A program made the position numbers and the translations under genes. The notes under the pieces are model-generated. The model saw nothing but the letters and a program-made list of their open reading frames with translations. It made no database searches and was not told the DNA's origin. A stretch of DNA of 64,000 nucleotides from J014 sp964486055 (GTDB lineage: Bacteria > Acidobacteriota > Blastocatellia > Pyrinomonadales > Pyrinomonadaceae). The stretch lies in assembly GCA_964486055.1 (NCBI GenBank), contig CAZALE010000002.1:290000-353999 (forward strand), written 5' to 3'. Shown here one piece after another: positions 45,454-54,091 of this stretch. Position 1 is the first letter of the stretch, and each line of letters begins with the position of its first letter.

Positions 45454-47244
45454 ATGGCAACACCAAAAAAGTTGAAGATCGTAGTTGTAGGTGGTGGATT
45501 AGCTGGCCTTTCTGCCACGATGAAAATAGCTGAGGCTGGTTACGACGTGGATTTGATCTCAGTTGTACCCGTTAAGCGTTCTCACTCAGTTTGTGCTCAG
45601 GGCGGTATCAATGGCGCCGTAAATACAAAAGGTGAAGGAGATTCTCCATGGAAACACTTTGATGACACCGTCTATGGCGGAGATTTTTTAGCTGATCAAC
45701 CACCAGTCAAAAGAATGTGCGAAATGGCTCCGCAGATAATTTACCTATTCGATAGAATGGGCGTTCCTTTCTCTAGAACGCCAGAAGGATTAATAGATTT
45801 CCGTCGATTCGGCGGAACGCTTCATCATCGCACAGCTTATGCTGGGGCTTCGACAGGGCAACAACTCCTCTACGCCCTCGATGAACAAGTCAGAAAATAT
45901 GAAGTCACAGGAAAAGTGACAAAATACGAAGGATGGGAGATGCTATCACTCGTGCTCGACGATCACCAAGTCTGTCGCGGCGTCGTCGCAATGAATCTAC
46001 AAACACTTGAACTGAAAGCCTTCTACGCGGATGCAGTGATAATAGCTACTGGCGGCCCAGGATTGATCTTTGGAAAATCTACAAATTCCCAAACTTGCAC
46101 GGGAAGTGCTGCTTCTGCATGCTATCAACAAGGAGCCAAATATGCTAATGGTGAATTCATACAAGTCCATCCAACATCTATTCCTGGAGAAGACAAGCTA
46201 CGGTTGATGAGCGAATCAGCACGCGGAGAAGGAGGAAGAATCTGGGTACCACGCAAGAAAGGGGATAAAAGAGATCCAAGAGACATTCCAGAATCGGAAC
46301 GCTGGTATTTTTTAGAGGAAAAATATCCCGCCTACGGAAATCTGGTTCCGCGTGATATCGCCACAAGAGAAATATTCCAAGTTTGTCTCGAAGGCTATGG
46401 TGTCAATGGCGAAAATCAGGTCTATCTAGATTTAACTCATATTCCAGCTGAAACTCTCAATAGAAAACTCGGTGCAATTTTAGAAATTTATGAAATGTTT
46501 GTCGGCGATGACCCCCGCCAAGTTCCAATGCGAATCTTCCCTGGAGTTCATTATTCAATGGGTGGACTCTGGGTCGATTACGAACAAAGAACGAACATAC
46601 CAGGTTTACTAGCCGCAGGGGAATGTGATTTCTCAATTCATGGCGCCAATCGTTTAGGTGCGAACTCATTAGTATCCTGTGTATATGGCGGATTCATTGC
46701 GGCAGCATCAGCCATCGAATATGCAAAAAACGTCGAACGAAAAGATACTGAAACTAACGGTATACACGAAGCAGAAATAAAACGCCAACAAGAGATTAAT
46801 GACCGCATAATCAAGAGCGAGGGACCTGAAAATCAATATAAAATTCATGAAGAACTCGGCAAATGGATGACAGAAAACGTTACAGTCATCCGTTATAACG
46901 ATAAATTGAAAGAGACAGACGCAAAAATCCTCGAATTGATGGATAGATTCAAGCGCATATCGATAAATGATTCCAACTTATGGGCTACTCAAGCCTTGCC
47001 ACATGCAAGGCAACTCTGGAACATGCTTGAGTTAGCACGCGTTATAACGCTAGGAGCCTTGAATAGGAATGAATCCCGAGGCGCGCATTATAAACCTGAA
47101 TTTCCCGAACGAAACGATGAAGAATGGTTAAAGACCACCATCGCTGAGTGGTCCGCTGAAGGTCCTGTTTTCAGCTATATTCCGGTTGATACTAGCTTGA
47201 TTCCGCCTAGAAAACGAGACTACAGCAAACCGAAGGAGAAATAA
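45454..47244 (+). CDS. sdhA: Succinate dehydrogenase/fumarate reductase flavoprotein subunit
   Basis: 596 residues. FAD-binding VVVGGGLAGLSA, the His that binds FAD covalently in SHSVCAQGG, and active-site stretches VHPTSIPGE, RIFPGVHYSMGG and GECDFSIHGANRLGANSL. It oxidises succinate to fumarate on the cytoplasmic face. Twenty bp after sdhC; RBS AGAGG. The overall sequence is of the type-B/Bacillus-Bacteroidetes branch. Confidence 0.97.
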   Translation: MATPKKLKIVVVGGGLAGLSATMKIAEAGYDVDLISVVPVKRSHSVCAQGGINGAVNTKGEGDSPWKHFDDTVYGGDFLADQPPVKRMCEMAPQIIYLFDRMGVPFSRTPEGLIDFRRFGGTLHHRTAYAGASTGQQLLYALDEQVRKYEVTGKVTKYEGWEMLSLVLDDHQVCRGVVAMNLQTLELKAFYADAVIIATGGPGLIFGKSTNSQTCTGSAASACYQQGAKYANGEFIQVHPTSIPGEDKLRLMSESARGEGGRIWVPRKKGDKRDPRDIPESERWYFLEEKYPAYGNLVPRDIATREIFQVCLEGYGVNGENQVYLDLTHIPAETLNRKLGAILEIYEMFVGDDPRQVPMRIFPGVHYSMGGLWVDYEQRTNIPGLLAAGECDFSIHGANRLGANSLVSCVYGGFIAAASAIEYAKNVERKDTETNGIHEAEIKRQQEINDRIIKSEGPENQYKIHEELGKWMTENVTVIRYNDKLKETDAKILELMDRFKRISINDSNLWATQALPHARQLWNMLELARVITLGALNRNESRGAHYKPEFPERNDEEWLKTTIAEWSAEGPVFSYIPVDTSLIPPRKRDYSKPKEK

Positions 47245-47248
47245 GTTT

Positions 47249-48049
47249 ATGACCATGAGAAATGGACACAAAAAGAAAGTTTTAGAGAATCCACCTGAAA
47301 AGGTAGAAATAAGGATACAGAGACGTGATCGTCTCGATTCACCCGCGTACTGGCAATCTTTTGAGATCAGTTATCGAAGGAACTTAAACGTAATCTCTGC
47401 TTTAATGGAAATTCGTAAAAATCCAGTCACCAAAGACGGAGAAAAAGTAAATCCGCCCGTCTGGGATATGAGCTGTCTCGAGCAAGTCTGTGGAATATGC
47501 ACCATGGTAATCAACGGACGAGTCAGGCAAGCATGTTCTGCTTTAGTCGATGATCTAATCATAGTCTCACAAAGCAATATAATAACTCTACAACCTATGT
47601 CGAAATTCCCAAACATTCGGGACCTGAAAGTCGATAGATCCAGAATGTTCGAGCATTTAAAGAGAGTGCGCGCTTGGATAGAATTAGATGGAACACATGA
47701 TTTAGGACCTGGCCCTAAAATATCAAATAAAGAAGCCCAAGAAAGATATGTTTACTCTCGATGCATGACCTGTGGCTGTTGTCTGGAAGCATGTCCTCAA
47801 TATCATGATGGTAATTACATAGGCCCCCAAGCAATAGCCCAAGTAAGGCTTTTTAACATGCACCCTACAGGAACAAATACCAAAGAAGAAAGATTACAAG
47901 CACTCATGGGAGAAGATGGGATTACGAATTGCGGGAATGCCCAGAACTGCGTAAAAGTTTGTCCAATGAATATCCCACTTACTAAGGCAATATACGAAAC
48001 CAATAGAGAAATCACGGTCGACATGTTGTTCGGCTGGCTTAGAAAATAA
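47249..48049 (+). CDS. sdhB: Succinate dehydrogenase/fumarate reductase iron-sulfur subunit
   Basis: 266 residues with three clusters: [2Fe-2S] in CLEQVCGICTMVINGRVRQAC, [4Fe-4S] in CMTCGCCLEACP and [3Fe-4S]/[4Fe-4S] in CGNAQNCVKVCP. Starts 4 bp after the sdhA stop. It completes sdhCAB and is followed by a long palindrome and a strong terminator. Confidence 0.97.
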   Translation: MTMRNGHKKKVLENPPEKVEIRIQRRDRLDSPAYWQSFEISYRRNLNVISALMEIRKNPVTKDGEKVNPPVWDMSCLEQVCGICTMVINGRVRQACSALVDDLIIVSQSNIITLQPMSKFPNIRDLKVDRSRMFEHLKRVRAWIELDGTHDLGPGPKISNKEAQERYVYSRCMTCGCCLEACPQYHDGNYIGPQAIAQVRLFNMHPTGTNTKEERLQALMGEDGITNCGNAQNCVKVCPMNIPLTKAIYETNREITVDMLFGWLRK

Positions 48050-48071
48050 CCACAGAAAAACTTAATGGAGC

Positions 48072-48113
48072 TTATAAAGCTTAAAAGCCCTCCGGGGCTT
48101 TTAAGCTTTATAA
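48072..48113 (+). repeat. 19-bp perfect inverted repeat after sdhB
   Basis: TTATAAAGCTTAAAAGCCC (48072-48090) pairs with its full complement at 48095-48113 across a 4-nt loop. No U run follows on either strand, so it may cap the sdh mRNA 3' end or act as a bidirectional terminator. Confidence 0.85.
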
Positions 48114-48179
48114 AAAATTTGAGAAAGCTTCCAATTAATCTTCTTGGCTAACCAGAGACATAACTAACTCAAACACTAA

Positions 48180-48224
48180 AATGTATAACGTTCAACTAAC
48201 GCTGAACGTTATACATTGCTTTTT
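48180..48224 (+). terminator. Rho-independent terminator of sdhCAB
   Basis: AATGTATAACGTTCA (48180-48194) and TGAACGTTATACATT (48203-48217) form a 15-bp stem around an 8-nt loop, followed by GCTTTTTTC. It is the best terminator for sdhCAB, 130 bp after the sdhB stop. Confidence 0.9.
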
Positions 48225-48252
48225 TCACTTTAAGATAAGGAGAAGAAAGACG

Positions 48253-48345
48253 AAAAAAAATGGCTACCAGCTGTTATTGGGGATGATGAGGGAAAGGAGG
48301 AGAAACTGGATAGGGTTAGCGCAAACCGATTAACAGCTGATAGCC
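48253..48345 (-). ncRNA. Minus-strand sRNA candidate: long terminator hairpin with C/U-rich anti-SD loop
   Basis: On the minus strand GGCTATCAGCTGTTA (48331-48345) pairs over 15 bp with TAACAGCTGGTAGCC (48262-48276), including one G-U pair. The + strand would have a C-A mismatch there, so the RNA is minus-strand. It ends in A then eight U (48253-48260). The 54-nt loop contains a small GGTT/AACC hairpin and a C/U tract (TTTCTCCTCCTTTCCCTC) complementary to Shine-Dalgarno sequences. The RNA's 5' end is uncertain; it may reach up to ~48478. It resembles no RNA family I know (6S, SRP, RNase P, tmRNA excluded). The rest of 48227-48693 shows no supported gene. Confidence 0.6.
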
Positions 48346-48509
48346 AATATTAGACTCTACAGGCTTTTCTCTTTGCTATCCCTTTTGCCTCTCCTGGGGT
48401 TTCAAATAACTACCTAACTCGTCTTATTTTAGTGTCTCGGTCTTGTGTCCGCTCTTCGGAAATCCCTCGACCCGCTTCCCATTTTGTACACAAAGCAATA
48501 ATCATGCCA

Positions 48510-48560
48510 TTAGGCTATCCCGACTTTAAATATCGATTTAATCTCTATTTGCGATAACAT
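48510..48560 (-). CDS. Possible 16-codon leader ORF with strong ribosome site
   Basis: On the minus strand GGAGG lies 8 nt before ATG 48558-48560, opening a frame of 16 codons (MLSQIEIKSIFKVGIA) ending at TAA 48510-48512. It precedes the sRNA candidate. The ideal spacing is suggestive, but a frame this short arises easily by chance. Confidence 0.3.
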   Translation of the reverse strand: MLSQIEIKSIFKVGIA

Positions 48561-48693
48561 CACCTAAACCTCCATTATCAATCTTCTATCAATATGAACG
48601 GCTTTTGTTTCAAAATGATAGAAATTGAACGAATATCGCGCGAAGAAATTTTCTTTTAGGAGTAAAAGAGCGGAAATGATAAACTAGATATCG

Positions 48694-49152
48694 ATGAATG
48701 TAGCCAGAAAAGTATCAAAGTCAGGATACGATATAACACCAATCGATGAACAAACAAGGCTGCGGTTAGCTTCCACACTTGATGAAGAATCTTACAGGGT
48801 CCTAATAAATCATGGTACAGAGCCCCCTTTCTGCGGTAATTTAACCTATAACAAAGAGGAAGGAACTTACGCCTGTAAGCTTTGCGGACTGCCCTTATTT
48901 TCATCAGATTCTAAATTTGATTCTGGGACTGGTTGGGCCTCTTTCTATGCCCCTTTCGATGAAGAGCACATAAAATATTATCGTGATCTCTCATTTGGGA
49001 TGGTCAGAATAGAAATAAGATGCGCTAGATGTGACGGACATCAGGGACATGTTTTCAATGATGGGCCACCACCTACCGGTCTACGTTACTGCGTCAACTC
49101 TGCCTCCTTAGAATTTTTTCCAAAAGAAAGCCAGATTCCACAAAAAATTTAA
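48694..49152 (+). CDS. msrB: Peptide-methionine (R)-S-oxide reductase
   Basis: 152 residues. MsrB domain with two structural zinc CxxC pairs (CKLCG, CARCDGH), the substrate pocket KFDSGTGWASFYAP and the catalytic Cys in RYCVNSASLEF. It reduces R-sulfoxides of methionine in proteins. Four bp overlap with the convergent NtrC gene end. Confidence 0.96.
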   Translation: MNVARKVSKSGYDITPIDEQTRLRLASTLDEESYRVLINHGTEPPFCGNLTYNKEEGTYACKLCGLPLFSSDSKFDSGTGWASFYAPFDEEHIKYYRDLSFGMVRIEIRCARCDGHQGHVFNDGPPPTGLRYCVNSASLEFFPKESQIPQKI

Positions 49153-50498
49153 CTCTTTTCCACATTAATTCCCAAAGCCTTCATTCGACGATATAGATGA
49201 CTTCTATCGATTCCCATTAGCTCCGCAGCCTTTGATATATTTCCACCAGCCTCTGCGATCTTTTGCTCTATGAATCTTCTCTGAAATTCATCAATGGCTT
49301 GTTTGAAAGATGGAAAACGCAAGCTCGAAGGTAGCGTAAAATCGGTTGGGAATGCTGGTAAATCCTTAGCTGCTATTTTATCCTTTGCAACCGTTATAAC
49401 TATTCTCTCGATTGTATTCTTCAACTCTCTAACATTTCCGGGCCAACTATATTCCTGCATTGCCTCTACAGCGTCCTTGAGAAATTCCTTGGGTCTTTTA
49501 CCGTATGCAGCAGAAAATTTATGGTTAAAATGCTCGATTAGCAAAGGTATGTCCTCGACTCTCTCGCGCAATGGTGGTATTTGAAATGGAATTACGTTCA
49601 AACGATAAAAAAGATCATGACGAAAATCCCCGGACTCGATCAATTCATCGAGATCTTTGTTAGTTGCAGAAATAATTCGCACATCTACTTTCACTGGTGT
49701 ATTACTTCCGAGTGGTTCAAACCTTCCCTCTTCGAGGACACGCAACATTTTTGCCTGCATTCTCGGCGACATATCACCTATTTCATCCAAAAATAATGTA
49801 CCTCCATCAGCAATTTCAAATTTACCCTTACGAGATTGCGTGGCTCCCGAAAAAGCTCCTTTAACATACCCAAAAAGCTCTGATTCGATGAGATCCTCCG
49901 GAATAGCTGCAGAATTAATCTCGACAAATGGAGCATGTTTTCTTTTGGACTGATTATGAATCGCTCTTGCAACTAATTCCTTTCCCGTGCCAGATTCACC
50001 AAATATTAAGACTCTACCATCCGTATCAGCAACTATCGATATCTGCTTCCTTAAGGCTCTCATAGCTACTGACTCCCCTATCATCACATACTCTTGATTT
50101 AAGCTTTGCTCTAACTCGGCATTTTTTATCTCTAATTGATGTGTTCGAATCGCGTTTCTGACTGTCAGTACAGTTTTTGCAAGCGAGAGAGGCTTTTCTA
50201 TGAAATCATAAGCTCCGAGCTTGACTGCAGCGACAGCAGTTTCTATGTTTCCGTGTCCAGAGATAACCACAACAGCTGAGTCATTGCCTTGCTCACGTAA
50301 AAGCTTGAGGGTCTTCAGTCCATCGATGCCTGGCAACCATATATCAAGCAGAATGCATGCATAGTTCTTTACCTCAGCGAGTTTCAAGCATTCCTCACCA
50401 GATGAAACTGAGTCCACCTCATATCCCTCATCTTCAAGCACTGCGCGCAACGATTCTTGTATCTTTACTTCATCATCTACAATCAAAACTTTTTGCAT
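49149..50498 (-). CDS. NtrC/NtrX-family sigma-54 response regulator
   Basis: 449 residues. Receiver with the acidic DDE and Asp in CILLDIWLPG; AAA+ domain with Walker A GESGTGKE and Walker B GGTLFLDEIGDM; Fis-type helix-turn-helix NISKAAELMGIDRSHLYRRM at the C-terminus. The sigma-54-contacting GAFTGA loop reads GAFSGA. It activates sigma-54 promoters on phosphorylation; no kinase is adjacent. Confidence 0.95.
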   Translation of the reverse strand: MQKVLIVDDEVKIQESLRAVLEDEGYEVDSVSSGEECLKLAEVKNYACILLDIWLPGIDGLKTLKLLREQGNDSAVVVISGHGNIETAVAAVKLGAYDFIEKPLSLAKTVLTVRNAIRTHQLEIKNAELEQSLNQEYVMIGESVAMRALRKQISIVADTDGRVLIFGESGTGKELVARAIHNQSKRKHAPFVEINSAAIPEDLIESELFGYVKGAFSGATQSRKGKFEIADGGTLFLDEIGDMSPRMQAKMLRVLEEGRFEPLGSNTPVKVDVRIISATNKDLDELIESGDFRHDLFYRLNVIPFQIPPLRERVEDIPLLIEHFNHKFSAAYGKRPKEFLKDAVEAMQEYSWPGNVRELKNTIERIVITVAKDKIAAKDLPAFPTDFTLPSSLRFPSFKQAIDEFQRRFIEQKIAEAGGNISKAAELMGIDRSHLYRRMKALGINVEKS

Positions 50499-50626
50499 CT
50501 TTTACTCTCTTGATCTTCGTAAATTATACGAAAATTTCTTTTATTTATATTTTCTTTTCTATTGTCTCTCAAAAATAAAACCTGTAAAATACACTTAGTT
50601 CAAACTCGATGCTGGGGCTAAAAATC

Positions 50627-51088
50627 ATGACTAATGAAATCCCACAACGAAGATATGTAAGATTTTCTCTTGATATTCCTGCAGTCCGTCGCGATGAGAA
50701 ATGGCAGAAAATCAAGACCCTTATACATCAAATAAGCCTCGGTGGTTGTCTTATTAGCTGGAGTGACGATATCTTCCCAGGTGATGACTTTCGCCTGGAG
50801 ATACCTCTCCCAAACGGTAACTACCTTCCACTACAAGCACGCGCTCTATATAAATTTCCGGGTAAAGGAATCGGTGCTAAATTTTTAGACATAACTGAAT
50901 TCGAACAAAAACTGCTAGCAGATATAATCATTGATCGTTTGGAAAAAGAAGGATTACCATTTGCCGTAGACCCCTTCACACGCCCGCCTGCATACATAAA
51001 AGACTCAGACAAAGCCAATCAAAATGATCCTAGAATGGTACAAGAGAAAACAGTAGAACAGATTCTATCATCCGAAACTTCTAGCTAG
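50627..51088 (+). CDS. PilZ domain protein
   Basis: 153 residues. The N-terminal PilZ domain has RRYVRF (RxxxR-like) and QISLGGCLIS (DxSxxG-like, Asp replaced), suggesting c-di-GMP binding, though the first residue of the second motif is Gln, so affinity is uncertain. The C-terminus is a short disordered tail. ATG 50627 is chosen over ATG 50609 because a GGGG site lies upstream. Confidence 0.8.
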   Translation: MTNEIPQRRYVRFSLDIPAVRRDEKWQKIKTLIHQISLGGCLISWSDDIFPGDDFRLEIPLPNGNYLPLQARALYKFPGKGIGAKFLDITEFEQKLLADIIIDRLEKEGLPFAVDPFTRPPAYIKDSDKANQNDPRMVQEKTVEQILSSETSS

Positions 51089-51276
51089 TTCACATTAAAC
51101 CTTTTAGCAAAAGTCTTACTAAGAATACTTTTGGTTAACCCACTAATAAATCATCTGAATACGATGAAAATTAGAGAAGATGCTTTTTGCTACACATAAC
51201 TCATAAGAAGCTATACTTGAAGCAAGTTAGCATCTTCCCTGTATTTAAAGGAGACCTCTCAGATTCAAGCCTTGAA

Positions 51277-53820
51277 TCATTCAGGATCATCTTCCTGCAA
51301 TATGGAGGCACTTGTTACTAAATCATCTTCGTCTGTTCTTATCAAAACAACGCCCTGTGCTCCCCTTCCCGTTTCGCGTATCTTATCGACGCCGATTCTT
51401 ATTAACTTACCTTGCTTCGTTATTATCATAACCTCAGAATTTTCATCAACAGGAAAGGCAGCTGCCACCTTACCAGTTTTCTCCGTTGTTTTAATGTTTA
51501 TGACACCATAAGCACCTCGTTTGGTCAGGCGATAACTGCCAACCTGTGTTTGCTTACCATAGCCTTTTTCCGAGATTGTCAGGATTTTTTCGTTCGCTTC
51601 TGGCGAAATAGCACAAGCGGAAACCACAAAATCCCCATCTCGCAGCGAAATGCCGCGCACGCCTCTAGCTGATCTACCCATTGGACGCACATCATCTTCA
51701 TTAAACCTTACGGCCATTCCATCATGAGTCGCTATAAAGATCTGCTTAGTTCCATCTGTCTCTATAACTTCAATTAGCTCATCGTCTTCATCAATATTTA
51801 TTGCATTTATTCCAGTAACGCGTATATTTTGATATTCAGAGAGAGGAGTTTTCTTAATCACGCCTTTTTTAGTGATAAAGGTTAGATACTTATCCTCGGT
51901 GAAATCCTTTACCGCTAAAACAGATACGATTTTCCTGTCCGATGGGATAGCAATTAAATTGACTATTGCCTTGCCTCTGGCTGAAGGTTCAGCCTCTGGA
52001 ATTTCATGAACTTTCAACTTGTAGACCTGTCCATCATCTGTAAAAACTAAAAGATAAGAATGAGTCGAAGCGATGAAAAGATGATCAACGAAATCATCGT
52101 TTTTAGCCTTTGCACCTAATCTCCCTCGTCCTCCTCTTCCCTGTCTCGAATAACTGGAAACAGGAGTCCTCTTAACATATCCCATCTTTGTTACGGTTAT
52201 TACAACGTTTTCATCAGGAATTAAATCCTCGATTTTTATCTCAACTCCAGCATCAACTATCTTAGTTCTACGATTATCACCAAATTGCTTCTTCACTTCC
52301 TGTAGCTCTTTAATTATTACCTGCCTGAGCAGTTCCTCACTTGCCAGAATTGCTTCTAGCTCAGATATAAGCTTCAAAAGTCCTTCTAATTCATCGATTA
52401 TCTTTTGCCTTTCTAATTGAGAGAGACGTCTTAATTGTAAGTCTAAGATAGCCTGAGCCTGAGCATCAGAGAATTTGAGTTCTGAGATGGTTTTTTGCAA
52501 GTCCTTTAAAAAGCCCGCTAAAGTTTTCGTTTCTGGAATACCTTTCCAATTCTTTACTTCATTTATAGTAGTGAAATCACCGATCAGCCAATTTTTAGCT
52601 TCCTCTGTCGAGCGAGAGTTGCGAACTAATGGAATTATGTAATCGAGAAAGTCTATCGCTTTATTCAGACCTTCGAGTATATGAGCTCTGGCCTTGGCTT
52701 TTCTTAAATCATATTCAGTTCTTCGTTTTACGACCTCGCGCCTGAAGTTTACAAAAGCCTCTAGAAGTCCTTTTAAAGTTAGAACCTTCGGTTGCCCATT
52801 AACGAGCGCTAGATTGATGATACCGAAGCTAGACTGCATCGGAGTTAGTTTGTAAAGTTTATTCAATATAATCTGTGGAACAGCGCCTCTCTTAAGTTCT
52901 ATTACTATTCTTATTCCTTCTCGATTAGATTCGTCTCGTATTTCTGCTATGTCTTCCAGCTTTCGCTCTTGCACCAATTCAGCTATTTTCTCTATTAGCT
53001 TTGCTTTATTAACCTGGTAAGGAATTTCCGTTATCACAATTGCGTCGCGCTCGGTAGCTCCTCTGCCAATCCGGTCAATTGCAGCTTTGGCACGTATCTG
53101 AATTACTCCTCGCCCTTCCCTATAGGCTTTGTATATCTCATCTCGTCCATAAATGAAACCACCCGTCGGGAAGTCAGGACCAGGAATGTATTTGATCAAT
53201 TCATCGACGCTCATATCTGGATTTTTTATAAGTTCTATGGTCGCATCTATTACTTCAGAGAGATTGTGAGGCGGAATTTTAGTAGCCATACCAACCGCAA
53301 TCCCCTCCGATCCATTAACTAAAAGATTAGGAAAGCGGGCTGGCAGAATCTTTGGCTCAGCAAGAGAATTATCGTAATTTGGTTGAAAATCCACAGTTTC
53401 TTTCTCGATATCCGCTAGTAATTCCTCAGCGATGCGAGACATTCTGATTTCGGTGTATCGCTGTGCGGCTGCAGCATCACCGTCTATACTTCCGAAGTTT
53501 CCCTGCCCATCTATCAATGGATAGCGCATTGAAAAATCCTGAGCCATGCGCACGATAGTTTCATAAACTGCCATGTCCCCGTGAGGATGATATTTACCCA
53601 AACATTCACCGACAACGCGTGCCGATTTCTTATAAGGTTTATTGTGAGTATTGCCTAATTCATGCATAGCCCATAAGACACGACGATGAACTGGTTTAAG
53701 GCCATCACGCACGTCTGGTAAGGCGCGGCCAATGATTACGCTCATCGCATAATCAAGGTATGAACGCCGCATTTCGTCTTCAATGCTTACTTGATTTTGA
53801 AAAAAATTACTTGCTTCCAT
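51277..53820 (-). CDS. gyrA: DNA gyrase subunit A
   Basis: 847 residues. Type IIA topoisomerase A subunit; catalytic Tyr in AAAAQRYTEIRMS, and a GyrA-box-like stretch SRQGRGGRGRLG (instead of QRRGGKG) before the C-terminal beta-pinwheel. In the quinolone region HPHGDMAVYETIVRM has Met where E. coli has Ser83 and Glu for Asp87. Introduces supercoils with GyrB, which is not in the window. Confidence 0.95.
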   Translation of the reverse strand: MEASNFFQNQVSIEDEMRRSYLDYAMSVIIGRALPDVRDGLKPVHRRVLWAMHELGNTHNKPYKKSARVVGECLGKYHPHGDMAVYETIVRMAQDFSMRYPLIDGQGNFGSIDGDAAAAQRYTEIRMSRIAEELLADIEKETVDFQPNYDNSLAEPKILPARFPNLLVNGSEGIAVGMATKIPPHNLSEVIDATIELIKNPDMSVDELIKYIPGPDFPTGGFIYGRDEIYKAYREGRGVIQIRAKAAIDRIGRGATERDAIVITEIPYQVNKAKLIEKIAELVQERKLEDIAEIRDESNREGIRIVIELKRGAVPQIILNKLYKLTPMQSSFGIINLALVNGQPKVLTLKGLLEAFVNFRREVVKRRTEYDLRKAKARAHILEGLNKAIDFLDYIIPLVRNSRSTEEAKNWLIGDFTTINEVKNWKGIPETKTLAGFLKDLQKTISELKFSDAQAQAILDLQLRRLSQLERQKIIDELEGLLKLISELEAILASEELLRQVIIKELQEVKKQFGDNRRTKIVDAGVEIKIEDLIPDENVVITVTKMGYVKRTPVSSYSRQGRGGRGRLGAKAKNDDFVDHLFIASTHSYLLVFTDDGQVYKLKVHEIPEAEPSARGKAIVNLIAIPSDRKIVSVLAVKDFTEDKYLTFITKKGVIKKTPLSEYQNIRVTGINAINIDEDDELIEVIETDGTKQIFIATHDGMAVRFNEDDVRPMGRSARGVRGISLRDGDFVVSACAISPEANEKILTISEKGYGKQTQVGSYRLTKRGAYGVINIKTTEKTGKVAAAFPVDENSEVMIITKQGKLIRIGVDKIRETGRGAQGVVLIRTDEDDLVTSASILQEDDPE

Positions 53821-54091
53821 ACTTACTAACCTAAAGGTAATGTTTGTTTAAGCTAAATTTTTCGTATAACTTAAATTTTACTAGCCATTGGCCTCATTGA
53901 CAAAGCTTGCTCCTTTTTAAAATTCTATCGTCAAATCTCCCACAAATACGCGCCAGCATACAAATCGATAAAACAATTTACTAAGCCATTACTATTTCGA
54001 GCCATTATTAATTTTCCTGAATCACTAAAAAAGTTATACTTTAATTTTGCTAATTTGAAGCCAAACACACGATAGGGGTATTCTAAAGAAG

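Noticed and set aside
48240..48480. Known structural RNAs (6S, SRP, RNase P, tmRNA) for the minus-strand RNA
   Set aside because: None of their conserved cores (tmRNA tag/CCA end, SRP GGAAGGAAGCAGCC-like loop, RNase P GAGGAAAGTCC) is visible; 6S would need a longer rod with central bubble.
51120..51165. CAAAAGT/ACTTTTG inverted repeat before gyrA end as a terminator
   Set aside because: Stem of 7 bp with a 12-nt loop and weak T-run; not convincing.
51412..51672. Plus-strand ORF inside gyrA
   Set aside because: Lies antisense to a strongly conserved gene, with no ribosome site or family match; shadow frame.
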